This document shows, one piece after another, positions 9,010-18,710 of a stretch of 64,000 nucleotides of DNA (its first letter is position 1; the number at the start of each line of letters is the position of its first letter). The stretch lies in contig JARLJA010000098.1 of assembly GCA_031291445.1 (NCBI GenBank), forward strand, positions 51,963 through 115,962, in the 5' to 3' direction. A program made the translations under genes and the position numbers. This DNA comes from Xanthobacteraceae bacterium (GTDB lineage Bacteria > Pseudomonadota > Alphaproteobacteria > Rhizobiales > Xanthobacteraceae). The notes below the pieces were generated by a model. The model worked only from the letters and a program-made list of their open reading frames with translations. It did no database searches and had not been told where the DNA came from.

Positions 9010-10214
9010 GTCGCGCCGAGGCCCATGCCGACGCGCCAGCCGTAGAAGCTCATCGCCGCGCTGGTGATGAGCGAGATCAGCAGATAGACCCCCATGGTGA
9101 TGACGATGATTTCAACGGCCTGCCCGGTCTGGCTCAGCGTGGTCCCCGCGAATACGGAAAACAGGTCGGGATAGCCGACCGCGACCGCGAGCGACGAGTT
9201 CTTGGTCAGATTGAGATACTGGTTGGTGAGCGGCGGCAGGATCACCCTCAGCGCCTGCGGCACCACGATCAACCGCAGCGTGGCGCCGCAGCTCAGGCCC
9301 AGCGAGCTGCCCGCCTCCATCTGTCCCCGGTTGACCGCGAGGATGCCGGCGCGGACGATTTCGGCGATGAAGGCCGCGGTGTAGATCGACAGCGCCAGCG
9401 TCAGCGCGACGAATTCGGGAATGATGCGCAGCCCGCCGACGAAATTGAAGCCCTTGAGCACCGGCGCCTCGAAGCTGAGCGGTGCGCCGAGCGCGAGGGC
9501 GACGACGAGCGGCAGGCCGACCAGCGATCCCAGCACCACCGGCCAGATCCTGAGCACGCGGCCGTTGTCGAACAGCGCCTTGCGCGCAAGGGCGTGCGCG
9601 GCGAATGCGATCCCCACGCCGATCCCAAGTGCGAGCGCAACCGGCCAGAAGCTCGCGTGGGCAACGGGCTCGGCAACCACGAAGCCACGATTGTTGAGGA
9701 ACACCCAGCCGAGCAGCGTGATGCTCTGGCGCGGATTGGGCAGCGTTGCCAGCACGGCCAGATACCAGAACAGCAGCTGGAACAGCAGTGGCAGGTTGCG
9801 CACGATCTCGACATAGGCGCCGGCGAGCCGCGCCAGCAGCCAGTTCGGCGACAGCCGGCCGAGACCGATGGCAAATCCGATCACGGTTGCCAGCGCGACG
9901 CCGATCGCGGAAACGAGCAGCGTATTGAGGAGGCCGACCACGAAGACGCGGGTGTAGCTGTCGGACTCCGAATAGGGGATCAGCGCCTGGCTGACCCCGA
10001 AGCCGGCGGTCTGGGACAGGAAGCCGAAGCCGGAGGCGATGCGTTGCGCCTGCATGTTGGCGCGGGCGTTGGCGACGATTTCGTAGCCGAGCCAGACCAC
10101 GAACGCGACCAGCACGAGCTGGCCCAGCACTCCGCCCCACCCGGTCTGCCCGCCCAATACCCGTCGCAGCTTGGGCCAGAACTGCGGCGGTGGAGGTCTG
10201 GACCCGATGGCCAC
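9006..10214 (-). CDS. aapQ: general L-amino acid ABC transporter, permease AapQ
   Basis: A 402-residue integral membrane permease of the HisQ type. It has an N-terminal transmembrane helix, then the conserved core with 'VEIVRNLPLLFQLLFWY' and the EAA loop 'AGILAVNRGQMEAGSSLGLS'. It pairs with AapM to form the membrane channel for the AapJ-delivered amino acid. The gene lies between aapJ and aapM in the standard order and overlaps aapM by four bases. Confidence 0.93.
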   Translation of the reverse strand: MAIGSRPPPPQFWPKLRRVLGGQTGWGGVLGQLVLVAFVVWLGYEIVANARANMQAQRIASGFGFLSQTAGFGVSQALIPYSESDSYTRVFVVGLLNTLLVSAIGVALATVIGFAIGLGRLSPNWLLARLAGAYVEIVRNLPLLFQLLFWYLAVLATLPNPRQSITLLGWVFLNNRGFVVAEPVAHASFWPVALALGIGVGIAFAAHALARKALFDNGRVLRIWPVVLGSLVGLPLVVALALGAPLSFEAPVLKGFNFVGGLRIIPEFVALTLALSIYTAAFIAEIVRAGILAVNRGQMEAGSSLGLSCGATLRLIVVPQALRVILPPLTNQYLNLTKNSSLAVAVGYPDLFSVFAGTTLSQTGQAVEIIVITMGVYLLISLITSAAMSFYGWRVGMGLGAT

Positions 10215-10232
10215 GGCGCGGGCGTCCGGGTG

Positions 10233-11246
10233 CTAGCGGATCGGCGGTGCGTACTGCACGCCGCCCTGATTCCACAGCCGGTTGAGACCCCGCGAAATTC
10301 CGAGCTTCGATCCGGGGCCGACGTTGCGATCGAACGACTCGCCGTAGTTGCCGACGCCGCGGACGATGCGGACCACCCAGTCCTTGGTCAGACCGAGCTG
10401 TTCGCCGAGATTGCCGTCGCTGCCGAGCACGCGCTTGATCTCCGGATTGTCGGTCCGCAGCTTGCTCTCGACGTTCTTCTGGGTAATGTCGAGCTCCTCG
10501 GCGTCGATCATGGCGAACAGCGTCCACTTGACGATGTCGAACCACTGGTCGTCGCCGTGGCGCACCACCGGCCCGAGCGGTTCCTTCGAGATCACCTCGG
10601 GAAGCACGGCGTGGTCGCTCGGCGCGGCGAGCTTGAGCCGCTCCGAATAGAGCTGCGACACATCGGACGTGAAGGCGTCGCAGCGTCCGGATTCGTAGGC
10701 CTTCACGGTCTCGTCGGCGGAGGCGAAGGCGATCACCTCGTAGCGCATGTTGTTGGACTTGAAGTAGTCGGCGAGGTTCTGCTCGTTGGTCGTGCCGGTC
10801 TGAACGCATACCGACGCGCCATTCAATTCGAGCGCGGAATTGACCTTGAGCGACTTGCGGACGAGAAATCCCTGGCCGTCATAATAATTGACGCCGGTGA
10901 AGTTGAGGCCGAGCGAAGTGTCCCGCGACGAGGTCCACGTGGTGTTCCGCGACAGCACGTCGATCTCGCCCGACTGCAGCGCCGTGAAGCGGTCCTTGGC
11001 CGACAGCGGAACGAATTTCACCTTGGTCGGATCGTCGAAGATCGCGGCGGCGACCGCGCGGCAGACATCGACGTCGAGCCCGGTCCAGTTGCCCTTGTCG
11101 TCGGGAGCGGAAAAGCCCGGCAATCCCTGGCTCACGCCACAGGACAGGCTGCCGCGGTCCTTCACCGTCTTGAGGGTCTGCGCACCGGCGGATTGCGAAA
11201 CGGTGGCGGCAACGAAGGCGAGCATGGCGACGAGCAGGCGTTTCAT
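10233..11246 (-). CDS. aapJ: general L-amino acid ABC transporter, periplasmic binding protein
   Basis: The ORF track extends to 11486, but the real start is the ATG at 11246: it begins a clear signal peptide (MKRLLVAMLAFVAATVSQSAGAQ) and has a GAAAGG ribosome site seven bases before it. The mature protein is about 315 residues with the binding-protein patterns 'GSLSCGVSQGLPGFS', 'WTGLDVDVCRAVAAAIF' and 'LSRNTTWTSSRDT' of AapJ. It captures amino acids in the periplasm for AapQMP. It heads the leftward operon; the 281-bp gap to the divergent metC should hold its promoter. Confidence 0.93.
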   Translation of the reverse strand: MKRLLVAMLAFVAATVSQSAGAQTLKTVKDRGSLSCGVSQGLPGFSAPDDKGNWTGLDVDVCRAVAAAIFDDPTKVKFVPLSAKDRFTALQSGEIDVLSRNTTWTSSRDTSLGLNFTGVNYYDGQGFLVRKSLKVNSALELNGASVCVQTGTTNEQNLADYFKSNNMRYEVIAFASADETVKAYESGRCDAFTSDVSQLYSERLKLAAPSDHAVLPEVISKEPLGPVVRHGDDQWFDIVKWTLFAMIDAEELDITQKNVESKLRTDNPEIKRVLGSDGNLGEQLGLTKDWVVRIVRGVGNYGESFDRNVGPGSKLGISRGLNRLWNQGGVQYAPPIR

Positions 11247-11527
11247 GACACAGCCTTTCAAGATGACGCGGCACTGCGGATGCCCCCGCGCCCCAGGCCG
11301 GATCCGGCCGCGCGGGAGGTCAACCGTGCCGCGCATAACAGGATGGTGCGGCAGGCAGGTCAAGGGGTTGACGGCCACCATCCCCGGGCCTCTTATCGTC
11401 CGGCATCCCCTGCTCCGCCACGTCTGTCGACCTCGCCGGTCGCCGTCGCCGTGGGGCAGACCGCCGCGACCCGTTTCCGCGCCCATGTGTTCTCACGTTC
11501 TGTCTCGAGCTCCTGGCATCCGTCCCG

Positions 11528-12718
11528 ATGGCTTCCTCAAAGGACATTCCGCTCTCCCCGGCGACCCGTCTGGTGACCTCGGGGCGCGACACCGAGGCCC
11601 AGAAGGGTTTCGTCAATCCCCCGGTGGTTCATGGATCGACCGTGCTTTACGCGTCCGCCGAGGATCTGCACGCGCACCGCGGCGAATACCAATACGGCCG
11701 CCACGGCACGCCGACCACGCGCGCGCTGCAGAAGGCGCTGACCGATCTCGAGGGACCGCAGTGCCGGGGCGTCGGTCTGGCGCCGTCGGGCCTGGCGGCG
11801 ATTTCCACGGCGCTGCTTGCGACGCTCAAGGCCGGCGATCACCTCCTGGTCTGCGACAACGTCTACCGTCCGACCCGGCTGTTCTGCGACGGCCTGCTGC
11901 GTCGCTACGGCATCGCGACGACCTATTTCGATCCGCTGATCGGCGAGCGGATCGCCGAGCTGTTCACGCCCGCCACCCGCGCCGTGATGGTGGAAGCGCC
12001 GGGCTCGCAATCGTTCGAGATGCCCGACGTCCGCGCCATCGCCGAGGTCGCGCACGCCCGCGACGCGCTGGTGATCGACGACAACACCTGGGCGACGCCG
12101 CTGTTTCGCCGCGCGCTCGATCAGGGCGTCGACATCAGCATCCAGGCCGCCACCAAATATATCGGCGGCCATTCCGACATCATGTTCGGCACCATCGCAG
12201 CCAATGCCCGCGCCTGGCCGGCGATCTCCGAGGGCATCCGGCTGCTCGGCGTCTGCGCCGGCCCCGACGACGTGTTCCTGGCGCTGCGCGGCCTGCGCAC
12301 GCTGGGCGTGCGACTGGCGCAGCACCAGACCGCCGGGCTTGCGATCGCGCGCTGGCTGGAGGCCCGTCCCGAAGTCGCCCGCGTGCTGCATCCGGCGCTC
12401 GACGGCGACCCTGGACACGCGCTGTGGACGCGCGACTTCACCGGCGCCAGCGGGCTGTTCGGCGTGGTGCTGAAGCCCGCGCCGGCGGCCGCGGTCGATG
12501 CCTTCCTCGACGCCGTCAGCCTGTTCGGAATGGGCTATTCCTGGGGCGGCTTCGAAAGTCTCGTCATCCCGTTCGATTGTTCGTCGTACCGCACGGCGAC
12601 GACCTGGGCGCCGGGCGGACCGACGCTGCGCTTTCACGTCGGGCTGGAGGACGTCGAGGACCTCAAGGCCGATCTCGACCGCGGCTTTGCCGCCTTCAAC
12701 GCGGCGCTCCGCGGCTGA
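11528..12718 (+). CDS. metC: cystathionine beta-lyase
   Basis: A 396-residue PLP enzyme of the Cys/Met metabolism family, which cleaves cystathionine to homocysteine, ammonia and pyruvate. The PLP lysine is in 'AATKYIGGHSD', preceded by the conserved 'VIDDNTWATP'. Other family blocks are 'YQYGRHGTPTTRALQKALTDLEG' and 'FGMGYSWGGFESLVIP'; the last is typical of MetC rather than cystathionine gamma-synthase. It is transcribed alone, divergent from aapJ and convergent with the lipid A-type genes. No methionine riboswitch was recognised upstream. Confidence 0.92.
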   Translation: MASSKDIPLSPATRLVTSGRDTEAQKGFVNPPVVHGSTVLYASAEDLHAHRGEYQYGRHGTPTTRALQKALTDLEGPQCRGVGLAPSGLAAISTALLATLKAGDHLLVCDNVYRPTRLFCDGLLRRYGIATTYFDPLIGERIAELFTPATRAVMVEAPGSQSFEMPDVRAIAEVAHARDALVIDDNTWATPLFRRALDQGVDISIQAATKYIGGHSDIMFGTIAANARAWPAISEGIRLLGVCAGPDDVFLALRGLRTLGVRLAQHQTAGLAIARWLEARPEVARVLHPALDGDPGHALWTRDFTGASGLFGVVLKPAPAAAVDAFLDAVSLFGMGYSWGGFESLVIPFDCSSYRTATTWAPGGPTLRFHVGLEDVEDLKADLDRGFAAFNAALRG

Positions 12719-12735
12719 ACGTCCGGACCGAAACG

Positions 12736-13077
12736 CTAGTTGCCTTCCGTCGCGGCCTCGCGCTTGTGCGCGGCGATGAAGTAGAGATTGCGCAGGTAGA
12801 CCACGAGGCCGAGCCCCTGTCCGGCGATGAAGACCGGATCGCGGCGGTACAGCGCGTAGATCAGCAGCAGCGCGCCTCCGCCCACGGAAAAGAACCAGAA
12901 TGTGGTCGGCACCACGCTCCTGCGGGCGCGCTCGGAGGCGATCCACTGCACCACGAAGCGCATGGTGAACAGCCCCTGCGCAGCGAAACCGAGAATCACC
13001 CAGGCGTCGAAATGAATGACGAAGACGTCATTGAGATAGGCGGCGACGCGCGCCATCAGGTCAGCCGGCATGAGCAT
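12736..13077 (-). CDS. lipid A biosynthesis N-terminal domain (LABN) membrane protein
   Basis: A small protein (113 residues) with three hydrophobic helices and the LABN-domain pattern 'GFAAQGLFTMRFVVQWIASERARRSVVPTTFW' followed by 'GQGLGLVVYLRNLYFI'. Its start overlaps the end of the upstream glycosyltransferase by 17 bp. In rhizobia and enterobacteria such small proteins accompany polyprenyl-phosphate sugar synthases and GT39-type transferases that decorate lipid A, where they are thought to help flip the lipid-linked sugar. That role is inferred from context. Confidence 0.85.
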   Translation of the reverse strand: MLMPADLMARVAAYLNDVFVIHFDAWVILGFAAQGLFTMRFVVQWIASERARRSVVPTTFWFFSVGGGALLLIYALYRRDPVFIAGQGLGLVVYLRNLYFIAAHKREAATEGN

Positions 13078-13840
13078 TCACCTCGGAAGCAACGGGCGTC
13101 GACTTCTTGCGCCGGATCAGCCACCACACCCCGGCGAGGTCCATGATGCCGATCCACAGTCGATCGAAGAAGCCGTAGTTGGAAACGCCGGCATAGCGGG
13201 CGCGGTCGATCACGTCCACATAGGCGATGTCGAAGCCCTCGCGCCGCACCAGCGCCGGCAGGAAGCGGTGCAGCCCGTCGAAATACGGCAGCGACAGGAA
13301 CACATCGCGCCGGAACGCCTTCAGCCCGCAGCCGGTGTCGCGGGTGCCGTCGTGCAGGATCAGGTTCCTGACCCGGTTGGCGATCTTCGACTGCAGCCGC
13401 TTGAAGCCGGTGTCCTTGCGTCCCACCCGCTGCCCCGCGACCAGACCGATGCGCTCGCCACCCCGCTCGATGGTGGTGATCAGATCCGGCAGGAAGGCCG
13501 GATTGTTCTGGCCGTCGCCGTCGAGGGTGGCCACGATCGCGCCCCGCGCGTAGCGGACGCCGGTGCGAACCGCGGCCGACTGTCCGCAGGATTTGATGTG
13601 GCGGACCTGCCGCAACTGGGGACAGGTCTTGCGTAGCGCCGCGATCCGGTCCGGCGTGGCGTCGCTCGAGCCGTCATCGACGTAGACGATTTCGTAAGCC
13701 CAGCGGCCGTCGAGCGCGGCGACGATCTCCGCAACCAGCGGGGCGATATTGTCCGCCTCGTTGCGGACCGGCACCACGATGGAAACCGCCGGGGGAGCCC
13801 CACGGGCCCCCTCGGGCAAGCTGGAAATGACGTCGGTCAA
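13061..13840 (-). CDS. glycosyltransferase family 2, polyprenyl-phosphate sugar synthase-like
   Basis: A 259-residue GT2 enzyme. The nucleotide-sugar site is visible as 'SIVVPVRNEADNI', 'IVYVDDGSSDATPD' and the DxD-type 'ATLDGDGQNNP'. The later 'RDTGCGLKAFRRDVF' and 'GLHRFLPALV' fit the dolichyl-phosphate mannose synthase / ArnC group. It most likely loads a sugar onto polyprenyl phosphate in the cytoplasm. The neighbouring LABN protein, PAP2 phosphatase and ArnT-like transferase suggest transfer to lipid A or another envelope glycolipid. The sugar itself (mannose, galacturonate or other) cannot be deduced. Confidence 0.88.
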   Translation of the reverse strand: MTDVISSLPEGARGAPPAVSIVVPVRNEADNIAPLVAEIVAALDGRWAYEIVYVDDGSSDATPDRIAALRKTCPQLRQVRHIKSCGQSAAVRTGVRYARGAIVATLDGDGQNNPAFLPDLITTIERGGERIGLVAGQRVGRKDTGFKRLQSKIANRVRNLILHDGTRDTGCGLKAFRRDVFLSLPYFDGLHRFLPALVRREGFDIAYVDVIDRARYAGVSNYGFFDRLWIGIMDLAGVWWLIRRKKSTPVASEVNAHAG

Positions 13841-14006
13841 GTGGCCAAGGCCCCGCGCTGAGACGGGCTACGGCATCGCGTAGCCGCCGAAAGCCCTTTG
13901 TGTTACAATGGTTTGATTGGAAGGCCGGGGCGATTTTAGCCGCCGCCTTCCGCCGCTCCGGTCGCTTCTTAGGAGGCCGGCGCGCCGCCGGCAACCCCTT
14001 TGCTGG

Positions 14007-14795
14007 CTACGGCAATTCCGCGACCGCGCCGTCCGCATCGATGGCGAAGCCGAGCTGCCGGGTCGCGAACCAGTAGCGGACCACGAGCGTCCCCGCGACG
14101 CCGACCAGCGCGCCGGCAACGACGTCGCTTGGATGATGGGCGAGCAGCGCGACGCGCGAGACGATGATGGCGAGCGCATAAGCGGCCATCACAAACCGGC
14201 TGCGCGGCCACGCCATCGCCACCGCGCCGGCGAGCGCGACCGCGGTGATCGCGTGCGCCGACGGCAGGCTCTCGAACGGCTCGTGCCAGGTGCCCGGCGA
14301 GAACTGGAAGACGTCGGCCCGTCCGCCGACGAAGGGCCGCGCCCGTCCGATCGCGCCCTTCAGCCCCTCGCCGATCAGGTCCGCGAGGCCCACCGACAGG
14401 AAGACGAAGGCCAGACGGACGTCGAGCCCGGACATCGCCAAGCGGACACGACCGCGCAGCAGCGGCGTGATGACCAGGGCCGCGAGCACCGCGAGCCCGC
14501 TCGCCCACAGCACGTAGGCCGCCTTGCCGAAATCGGTGATCCAGCGGAACGGCCAGAGCTGCGGCGCACCGCGCGACGGCATCATCATAATGACGGGGGC
14601 ATCGGCCACGACCATCAGGCCGATGACGACGACGGCGCCCAGTCCTGCCACCAGGGCCAGCTGCCGCATCAGCCGCCGCGTGGCAGCGCGCCGGTTGGGC
14701 GCGGTCGGGGCACCGATGAGGCGCGCGCAGGCGTGCCACAGGCTGTCGTCAGGGGCGTGAGCCGCGCCCGGGCGGTCCGGACTGGTCATGGTCAC
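14007..14795 (-). CDS. PAP2-family lipid phosphatase
   Basis: A 262-residue membrane protein with about six hydrophobic segments and the three PAP2 motifs: K-x6-RP as 'KGAIGRARP', PSAH as 'SLPSAHAITA' and SR-x5-H-x3-D as 'SRVALLAHHPSDVVAG'. The active site faces the periplasm in this family. Placed between the GT2 and ArnT-like genes, it could dephosphorylate lipid A or recycle the polyprenyl pyrophosphate carrier. Its start lies 1 bp after the end of the ArnT-like gene, so translation is probably coupled. Confidence 0.88.
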   Translation of the reverse strand: MTMTSPDRPGAAHAPDDSLWHACARLIGAPTAPNRRAATRRLMRQLALVAGLGAVVVIGLMVVADAPVIMMMPSRGAPQLWPFRWITDFGKAAYVLWASGLAVLAALVITPLLRGRVRLAMSGLDVRLAFVFLSVGLADLIGEGLKGAIGRARPFVGGRADVFQFSPGTWHEPFESLPSAHAITAVALAGAVAMAWPRSRFVMAAYALAIIVSRVALLAHHPSDVVAGALVGVAGTLVVRYWFATRQLGFAIDADGAVAELP

Positions 14796-14796
14796 G

Positions 14797-16545
14797 TCAC
14801 TCGGTTCCTTCGGAACTGAAGACGGCGACCGCGATCTGGCGACCCTGGGAGAAGTTGTAGCCCTCGACGCGGCTGTTGATGTTGTAGCGCAGGCCGATCG
14901 CTTCGGCGCGCTGGGCGAAGGCCCGGGCCTGGCGGGCTTCGACCAGCGCGAAGCGGCAGCTGCCCTGGCCGAGGAAGTCGGCAGCGCCCGAACCGTCGGT
15001 CAACACGGTCGAAGTCCCGATCATGAACACGAGGCTCGGCTCCTGATAGCCGGCGGCGGCGGCCTCCGGTCCGACGCACTGCACGTTGCGCAGGACCCGC
15101 GCCAGTTCGACGCTCGGAAACAGCGGCGTCAGCGCCGGCAGCACGACGCCGTAGGCGACCACGCCCAGAAACCATGAACCCGCGACGGCGCTGAGCAGCG
15201 ACCGCTCGGCTTCGTTGTCGTCATAGAGCCACCACGCGAACAGGCTGAAGATCATCGCGCCGGCGGCGAACGGCCAGGCCGAAAACACCGGCTGCAAGGT
15301 GAGCGCGATCGCCAGCACGATCAGGGCGACCGAGATCACCGCCGGCGCCACGAACCACCACGCGGTGCCGCGCACCACCCACGCCGTGCGCGACAGCACG
15401 CGGCGCTCCAGCGCGCCGGTGATCAGGATGGCGATCGCCGGATAGAGCGGCAGCACGTAGTGCGGCAGCTTGGTGGGAACGGCCTCGAACACGATCCATG
15501 ACGGGACCAGCCACGCCAGCAGGAACTGGGCGCCGGGCTCCCATCGCGCCCGCCAGATCGCCGGCGCGGCGAGCCCGGCGAGCGCCGCGCCCGGCCAGAA
15601 CGTCACCCAGAACAGGGCGAAATACAGTCCCGGCGGCGCGCCGTGGGATTCCTGCCCGCCGGCCAGCTTGGTGAACATGTCGCCGCCGACGGAGTTGGCG
15701 AAGAAGCTGTCGCCGGAGCGCAGCGCGATCAGCACGAACCACGGCAGCACCAGCACCAGCATCCACATCAGGCCCCACAGCGGCCGCAGCTGCCACAGCC
15801 AGGCGCCGGTCCGGTCGGCAATGGCGAGCGCGCCGATGGTCAGCAGTGCGAACATCAGGATCAGCGGGCCCTTGAGCAGGATGCCGACGGCGATGGCGGT
15901 CCAGAACACCGCGGGCAGCGCCCACGATGGATGCAGGCGGTCCTCGCCGCGCTGCCAGGGCACATAGATCCGCGCCAGCGCGCCCATCACGGCGACGGAC
16001 GTGCACAGCAGCATGGCGTCGGTCTTGGCGAGCCGCGCCTCGACGCTCAGCAGGATGCTGGCGCATATCATCAGGGCCGCGAGCAAGGCGCCGCGGCGGG
16101 TGACGAACGCCAGCGCCGCCCAGTAGGTCAGCAACACGGCGCCGATGGCGCCTGCGAGTGACGGCACGCGGTACAGCCAGATGCGCAGCTGGGCGCGCGG
16201 AACGCCGAGCGCCGTTGCGGTTTCCACCGCGGCCGCCTGGAGCCAGTAGATGCCGACCGGCTTCTTGTAGCGCACCTCGTCCTGGAAGCGGATGTCGACG
16301 AAGTCGCCGGTCTCGACCATCTGCTTGGTCGCCTGGGCGAACCGCGCCTCGTCGCGATCGACGGGAGGAATGGTGAAGAATCCCGGCAGGTAGAACAGCG
16401 CGCCGACCACGATCAGAAACAGCACGGCGCGAAGGTGACTGGCGACGGCAAAATCGATCACGCGCGCCAGCGCGCGGCCCGGATCGGCCCGGGTCGCGGG
16501 CTCACGCGGTTCACCAAATCGGCGACGATAGACGGGGTCGGTCAT
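14797..16545 (-). CDS. ArnT-like glycosyltransferase (GT39/PMT family)
   Basis: The ORF track runs back to 17064, but the ATG at 16545 (MTDPVYRRRFGEP) is the credible start because upstream residues are anti-coding arginine- and glycine-rich. The 582-residue protein has about twelve transmembrane segments. The first periplasmic loop carries 'PPVDRDEARFAQATKQMVETGDFVDIRF', the catalytic-loop signature of ArnT and protein O-mannosyltransferases, with 'KKPVGIYWLQ' behind it. Such enzymes move a sugar from a polyprenyl-phosphate donor to lipid A in the periplasm. The donor is probably made by the GT2 enzyme two genes downstream. Confidence 0.9.
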   Translation of the reverse strand: MTDPVYRRRFGEPREPATRADPGRALARVIDFAVASHLRAVLFLIVVGALFYLPGFFTIPPVDRDEARFAQATKQMVETGDFVDIRFQDEVRYKKPVGIYWLQAAAVETATALGVPRAQLRIWLYRVPSLAGAIGAVLLTYWAALAFVTRRGALLAALMICASILLSVEARLAKTDAMLLCTSVAVMGALARIYVPWQRGEDRLHPSWALPAVFWTAIAVGILLKGPLILMFALLTIGALAIADRTGAWLWQLRPLWGLMWMLVLVLPWFVLIALRSGDSFFANSVGGDMFTKLAGGQESHGAPPGLYFALFWVTFWPGAALAGLAAPAIWRARWEPGAQFLLAWLVPSWIVFEAVPTKLPHYVLPLYPAIAILITGALERRVLSRTAWVVRGTAWWFVAPAVISVALIVLAIALTLQPVFSAWPFAAGAMIFSLFAWWLYDDNEAERSLLSAVAGSWFLGVVAYGVVLPALTPLFPSVELARVLRNVQCVGPEAAAAGYQEPSLVFMIGTSTVLTDGSGAADFLGQGSCRFALVEARQARAFAQRAEAIGLRYNINSRVEGYNFSQGRQIAVAVFSSEGTE

Positions 16546-16595
16546 CGGCCTCGCATACGATGAAACCACCGTCCCGACAACAGCTTGAACCGGTG

Positions 16596-18710
16596 TTATT
16601 GAAATCTCACCACAACTGTGTCCGCGGCGCCCGAGGCGTCCATCACGGTGAGGCGGGCGAAGCCCGGACCGGGCGGATCGATCAGGCTCTGGCGCCGGCC
16701 GTCGAGCGCGCCGACGGCAATGCCGTTGACCAGCACGGTCAGCGGCATGACCCCGCCCACCACCTTGACCGGCACCGGCGCGGCGCTGTCGCCGGTCGCC
16801 GCGGTGTCGATCCGCGAGCCGTTCAGCGGGAACTGGATGTGCAGCGCCTGGGCGCCGTCGCCGCGCATCAGGTCGCCCGCGGCCCGGAACCGGCGCAGCG
16901 GCAGCGGCAGCTTGGCGTTGCTGGCGATCAGGGTGCCCTTGGGCGCCCGCGGCAGCGGCGCCGGGAGCTTGCCGGTGCGGGCGAAGGCGTCGAACAGCAC
17001 CGGCGCGGCGGCGCTGCGTCCGACCAGGCCCGGCACCGGCGCGCCGTCCGGCCGCCCGATCCACACACCGATGGTGTAGCGGCCGTCGAACCCGATCGAC
17101 CAGGCGTCCCGGTAGCCGTAGCTGGTGCCGGTCTTGAACGCGATCCGGCCATGAACGGCGTTCTCGGGCGGCGGCGTGCCGATCAGGACATTGCCGACCT
17201 GCCAGGCGGCGGCGGCGTCGAGCAGCCGCCGCGGCTCGGACGCCGCGCCCGCGTCCTCGACCAGCTCGCGCAGCGGCACGCTCTCGCCGAGCCTGGCGAT
17301 CCCGGCATACAGACCGACCAGATCGCGCAGGCTGACCCCGACCCCGCCCAGGCCCATGGCGAGACCTGGCACTTCGTCCCTCGGCAGGATCAGCGATGCT
17401 CCCGCCTGCCGCAGCCGCGCCGCCAGCCGGCTCGCGCCGACCCGGTCGAGAAGCGCGATGGCCGGAACATTGAGCGACAACTGCAGCGCGCGGCGCACCG
17501 GCACCGTGCCCTGAAACGTCATGTCGAAGTTTTCGGGCGCGTAGCTGCCGAAGCGGATCGGCCGGTCGTCGATCAGGCTCTCCGGCGCGACGAAGCCGTC
17601 CTCGAAGGCGAGCCCATAGATGAACGGCTTCAGGGTCGAGCCCGGCGAGCGGATCGCGCGGGTGATGTCGACCTGCCCTGCCCGACGGTCGTCGAAATAA
17701 TCCGCCGAACCGACATGGGCGAGGATGTCGCCGCTGTCGTGGTCGACCACCAGGATGCCGATCGACAGGCGGGGACCCAGCGCGGTGGCGCGGTCGTGCG
17801 CCAGCGCCTCGATGGTCTTCTGCAGCGTCAGGTCGAGCGTGGTGCGGATCACCGCGGTGTCGGGATGGCTCGCCACCAGCTGGTCGGCCGCGTGCGGCGC
17901 CAGCAGCGGCATCGCCCGGCGGAACTGGGGCACTGCTTCCGCCCGTGCTGCGTCGGCATCGGCGAACGCGACCACCCCCTCGCCGACCATGCGATCGAGC
18001 ACGCGGTCGCGCGCCACATGGGCGGCCTGCGGGAAGCGGTCGAGCCGGCGGCGCTCCGGCGATTGCGGCAGCGCCACCAGCAAGGCGGCCTCCGCCAGCG
18101 ACAGCCGTTTCGGCTCCTTGCCGAAATAGGCCAGCGACGCCGCGCGCACGCCTTCGAGATTGCCGCCGAACGGCGCCAGCGTCAGGTAGAGGTCGAGAAT
18201 TTCGTCCTTGCTGAAGCGGCGCTCGATCTCGACCGCCCGCACGATCTGGCGCAGCTTGGCGGCGAACGAGCGCCCCTGCCGCGGCTCAAGCAGCCGCGCC
18301 AGCTGCATCGTAATGGTCGAGCCACCCGACACGATGTGGCCGGTGGTGGCGAGCTGATAGGCCGCGCGGACCAGCGCCAGCGGATCGACGCCGGCGTGGC
18401 TGCGGAAGCGTTGGTCCTCATAGGCCAGCAGCAGCTTCACGTAAGTCGGGTCGACGGCGGTCGCGGCCTTCGCCGGCAGGCGCCAGCGTCCGTCGGCCAT
18501 GGCATAGGCGCGTAGCAGCCTGCCGCCGCGATCGACCACCGCCGTCGAGGTCCGCTGGGTCTCGGCGAGCGGCAGCGGATCGATGACGACGACGAAGGCC
18601 GCGGCCGCCGCCAGCGTGGCCCCGAGCCCAAGACCGAGGGCGGCGATCACCGCCGCGCGCCGGAACCGGCGTGCGGGGCGTGTCGCCGTCTCTGGCTGAG
18701 GGCACGTCAT
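16596..18710 (-). CDS. pbpC: penicillin-binding protein 1C
   Basis: The true start is the ATG at 18710, overlapping the stop of the alpha-2-macroglobulin gene by 4 bp; the ORF track joins the frame to an unrelated antisense stretch. The 704-residue protein has an N-terminal membrane anchor, a GT51 transglycosylase domain ('AYEDQRFRSHAGVD', 'GGSTITMQLARLL') and a transpeptidase domain with STLK in 'RSPGSTLKPF', SLN and KTG in 'FKTGTSYGYRD'. A short C-terminal PBP1C domain follows. It polymerises and cross-links peptidoglycan in the periplasm. Pairing with alpha-2-macroglobulin is widely conserved. Confidence 0.95.
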   Translation of the reverse strand: MTCPQPETATRPARRFRRAAVIAALGLGLGATLAAAAAFVVVIDPLPLAETQRTSTAVVDRGGRLLRAYAMADGRWRLPAKAATAVDPTYVKLLLAYEDQRFRSHAGVDPLALVRAAYQLATTGHIVSGGSTITMQLARLLEPRQGRSFAAKLRQIVRAVEIERRFSKDEILDLYLTLAPFGGNLEGVRAASLAYFGKEPKRLSLAEAALLVALPQSPERRRLDRFPQAAHVARDRVLDRMVGEGVVAFADADAARAEAVPQFRRAMPLLAPHAADQLVASHPDTAVIRTTLDLTLQKTIEALAHDRATALGPRLSIGILVVDHDSGDILAHVGSADYFDDRRAGQVDITRAIRSPGSTLKPFIYGLAFEDGFVAPESLIDDRPIRFGSYAPENFDMTFQGTVPVRRALQLSLNVPAIALLDRVGASRLAARLRQAGASLILPRDEVPGLAMGLGGVGVSLRDLVGLYAGIARLGESVPLRELVEDAGAASEPRRLLDAAAAWQVGNVLIGTPPPENAVHGRIAFKTGTSYGYRDAWSIGFDGRYTIGVWIGRPDGAPVPGLVGRSAAAPVLFDAFARTGKLPAPLPRAPKGTLIASNAKLPLPLRRFRAAGDLMRGDGAQALHIQFPLNGSRIDTAATGDSAAPVPVKVVGGVMPLTVLVNGIAVGALDGRRQSLIDPPGPGFARLTVMDASGAADTVVVRFQ

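Noticed and set aside
11247-11527. SAM riboswitch upstream of metC
   Set aside because: No conserved SAM-II or SAM-I/IV core was recognised in the 281-bp leader.
9594-13146. Long plus-strand ORFs (660 and 752 residues) over aapQ, aapJ and metC
   Set aside because: Shadows of recognised genes in other frames; no domain or natural composition.
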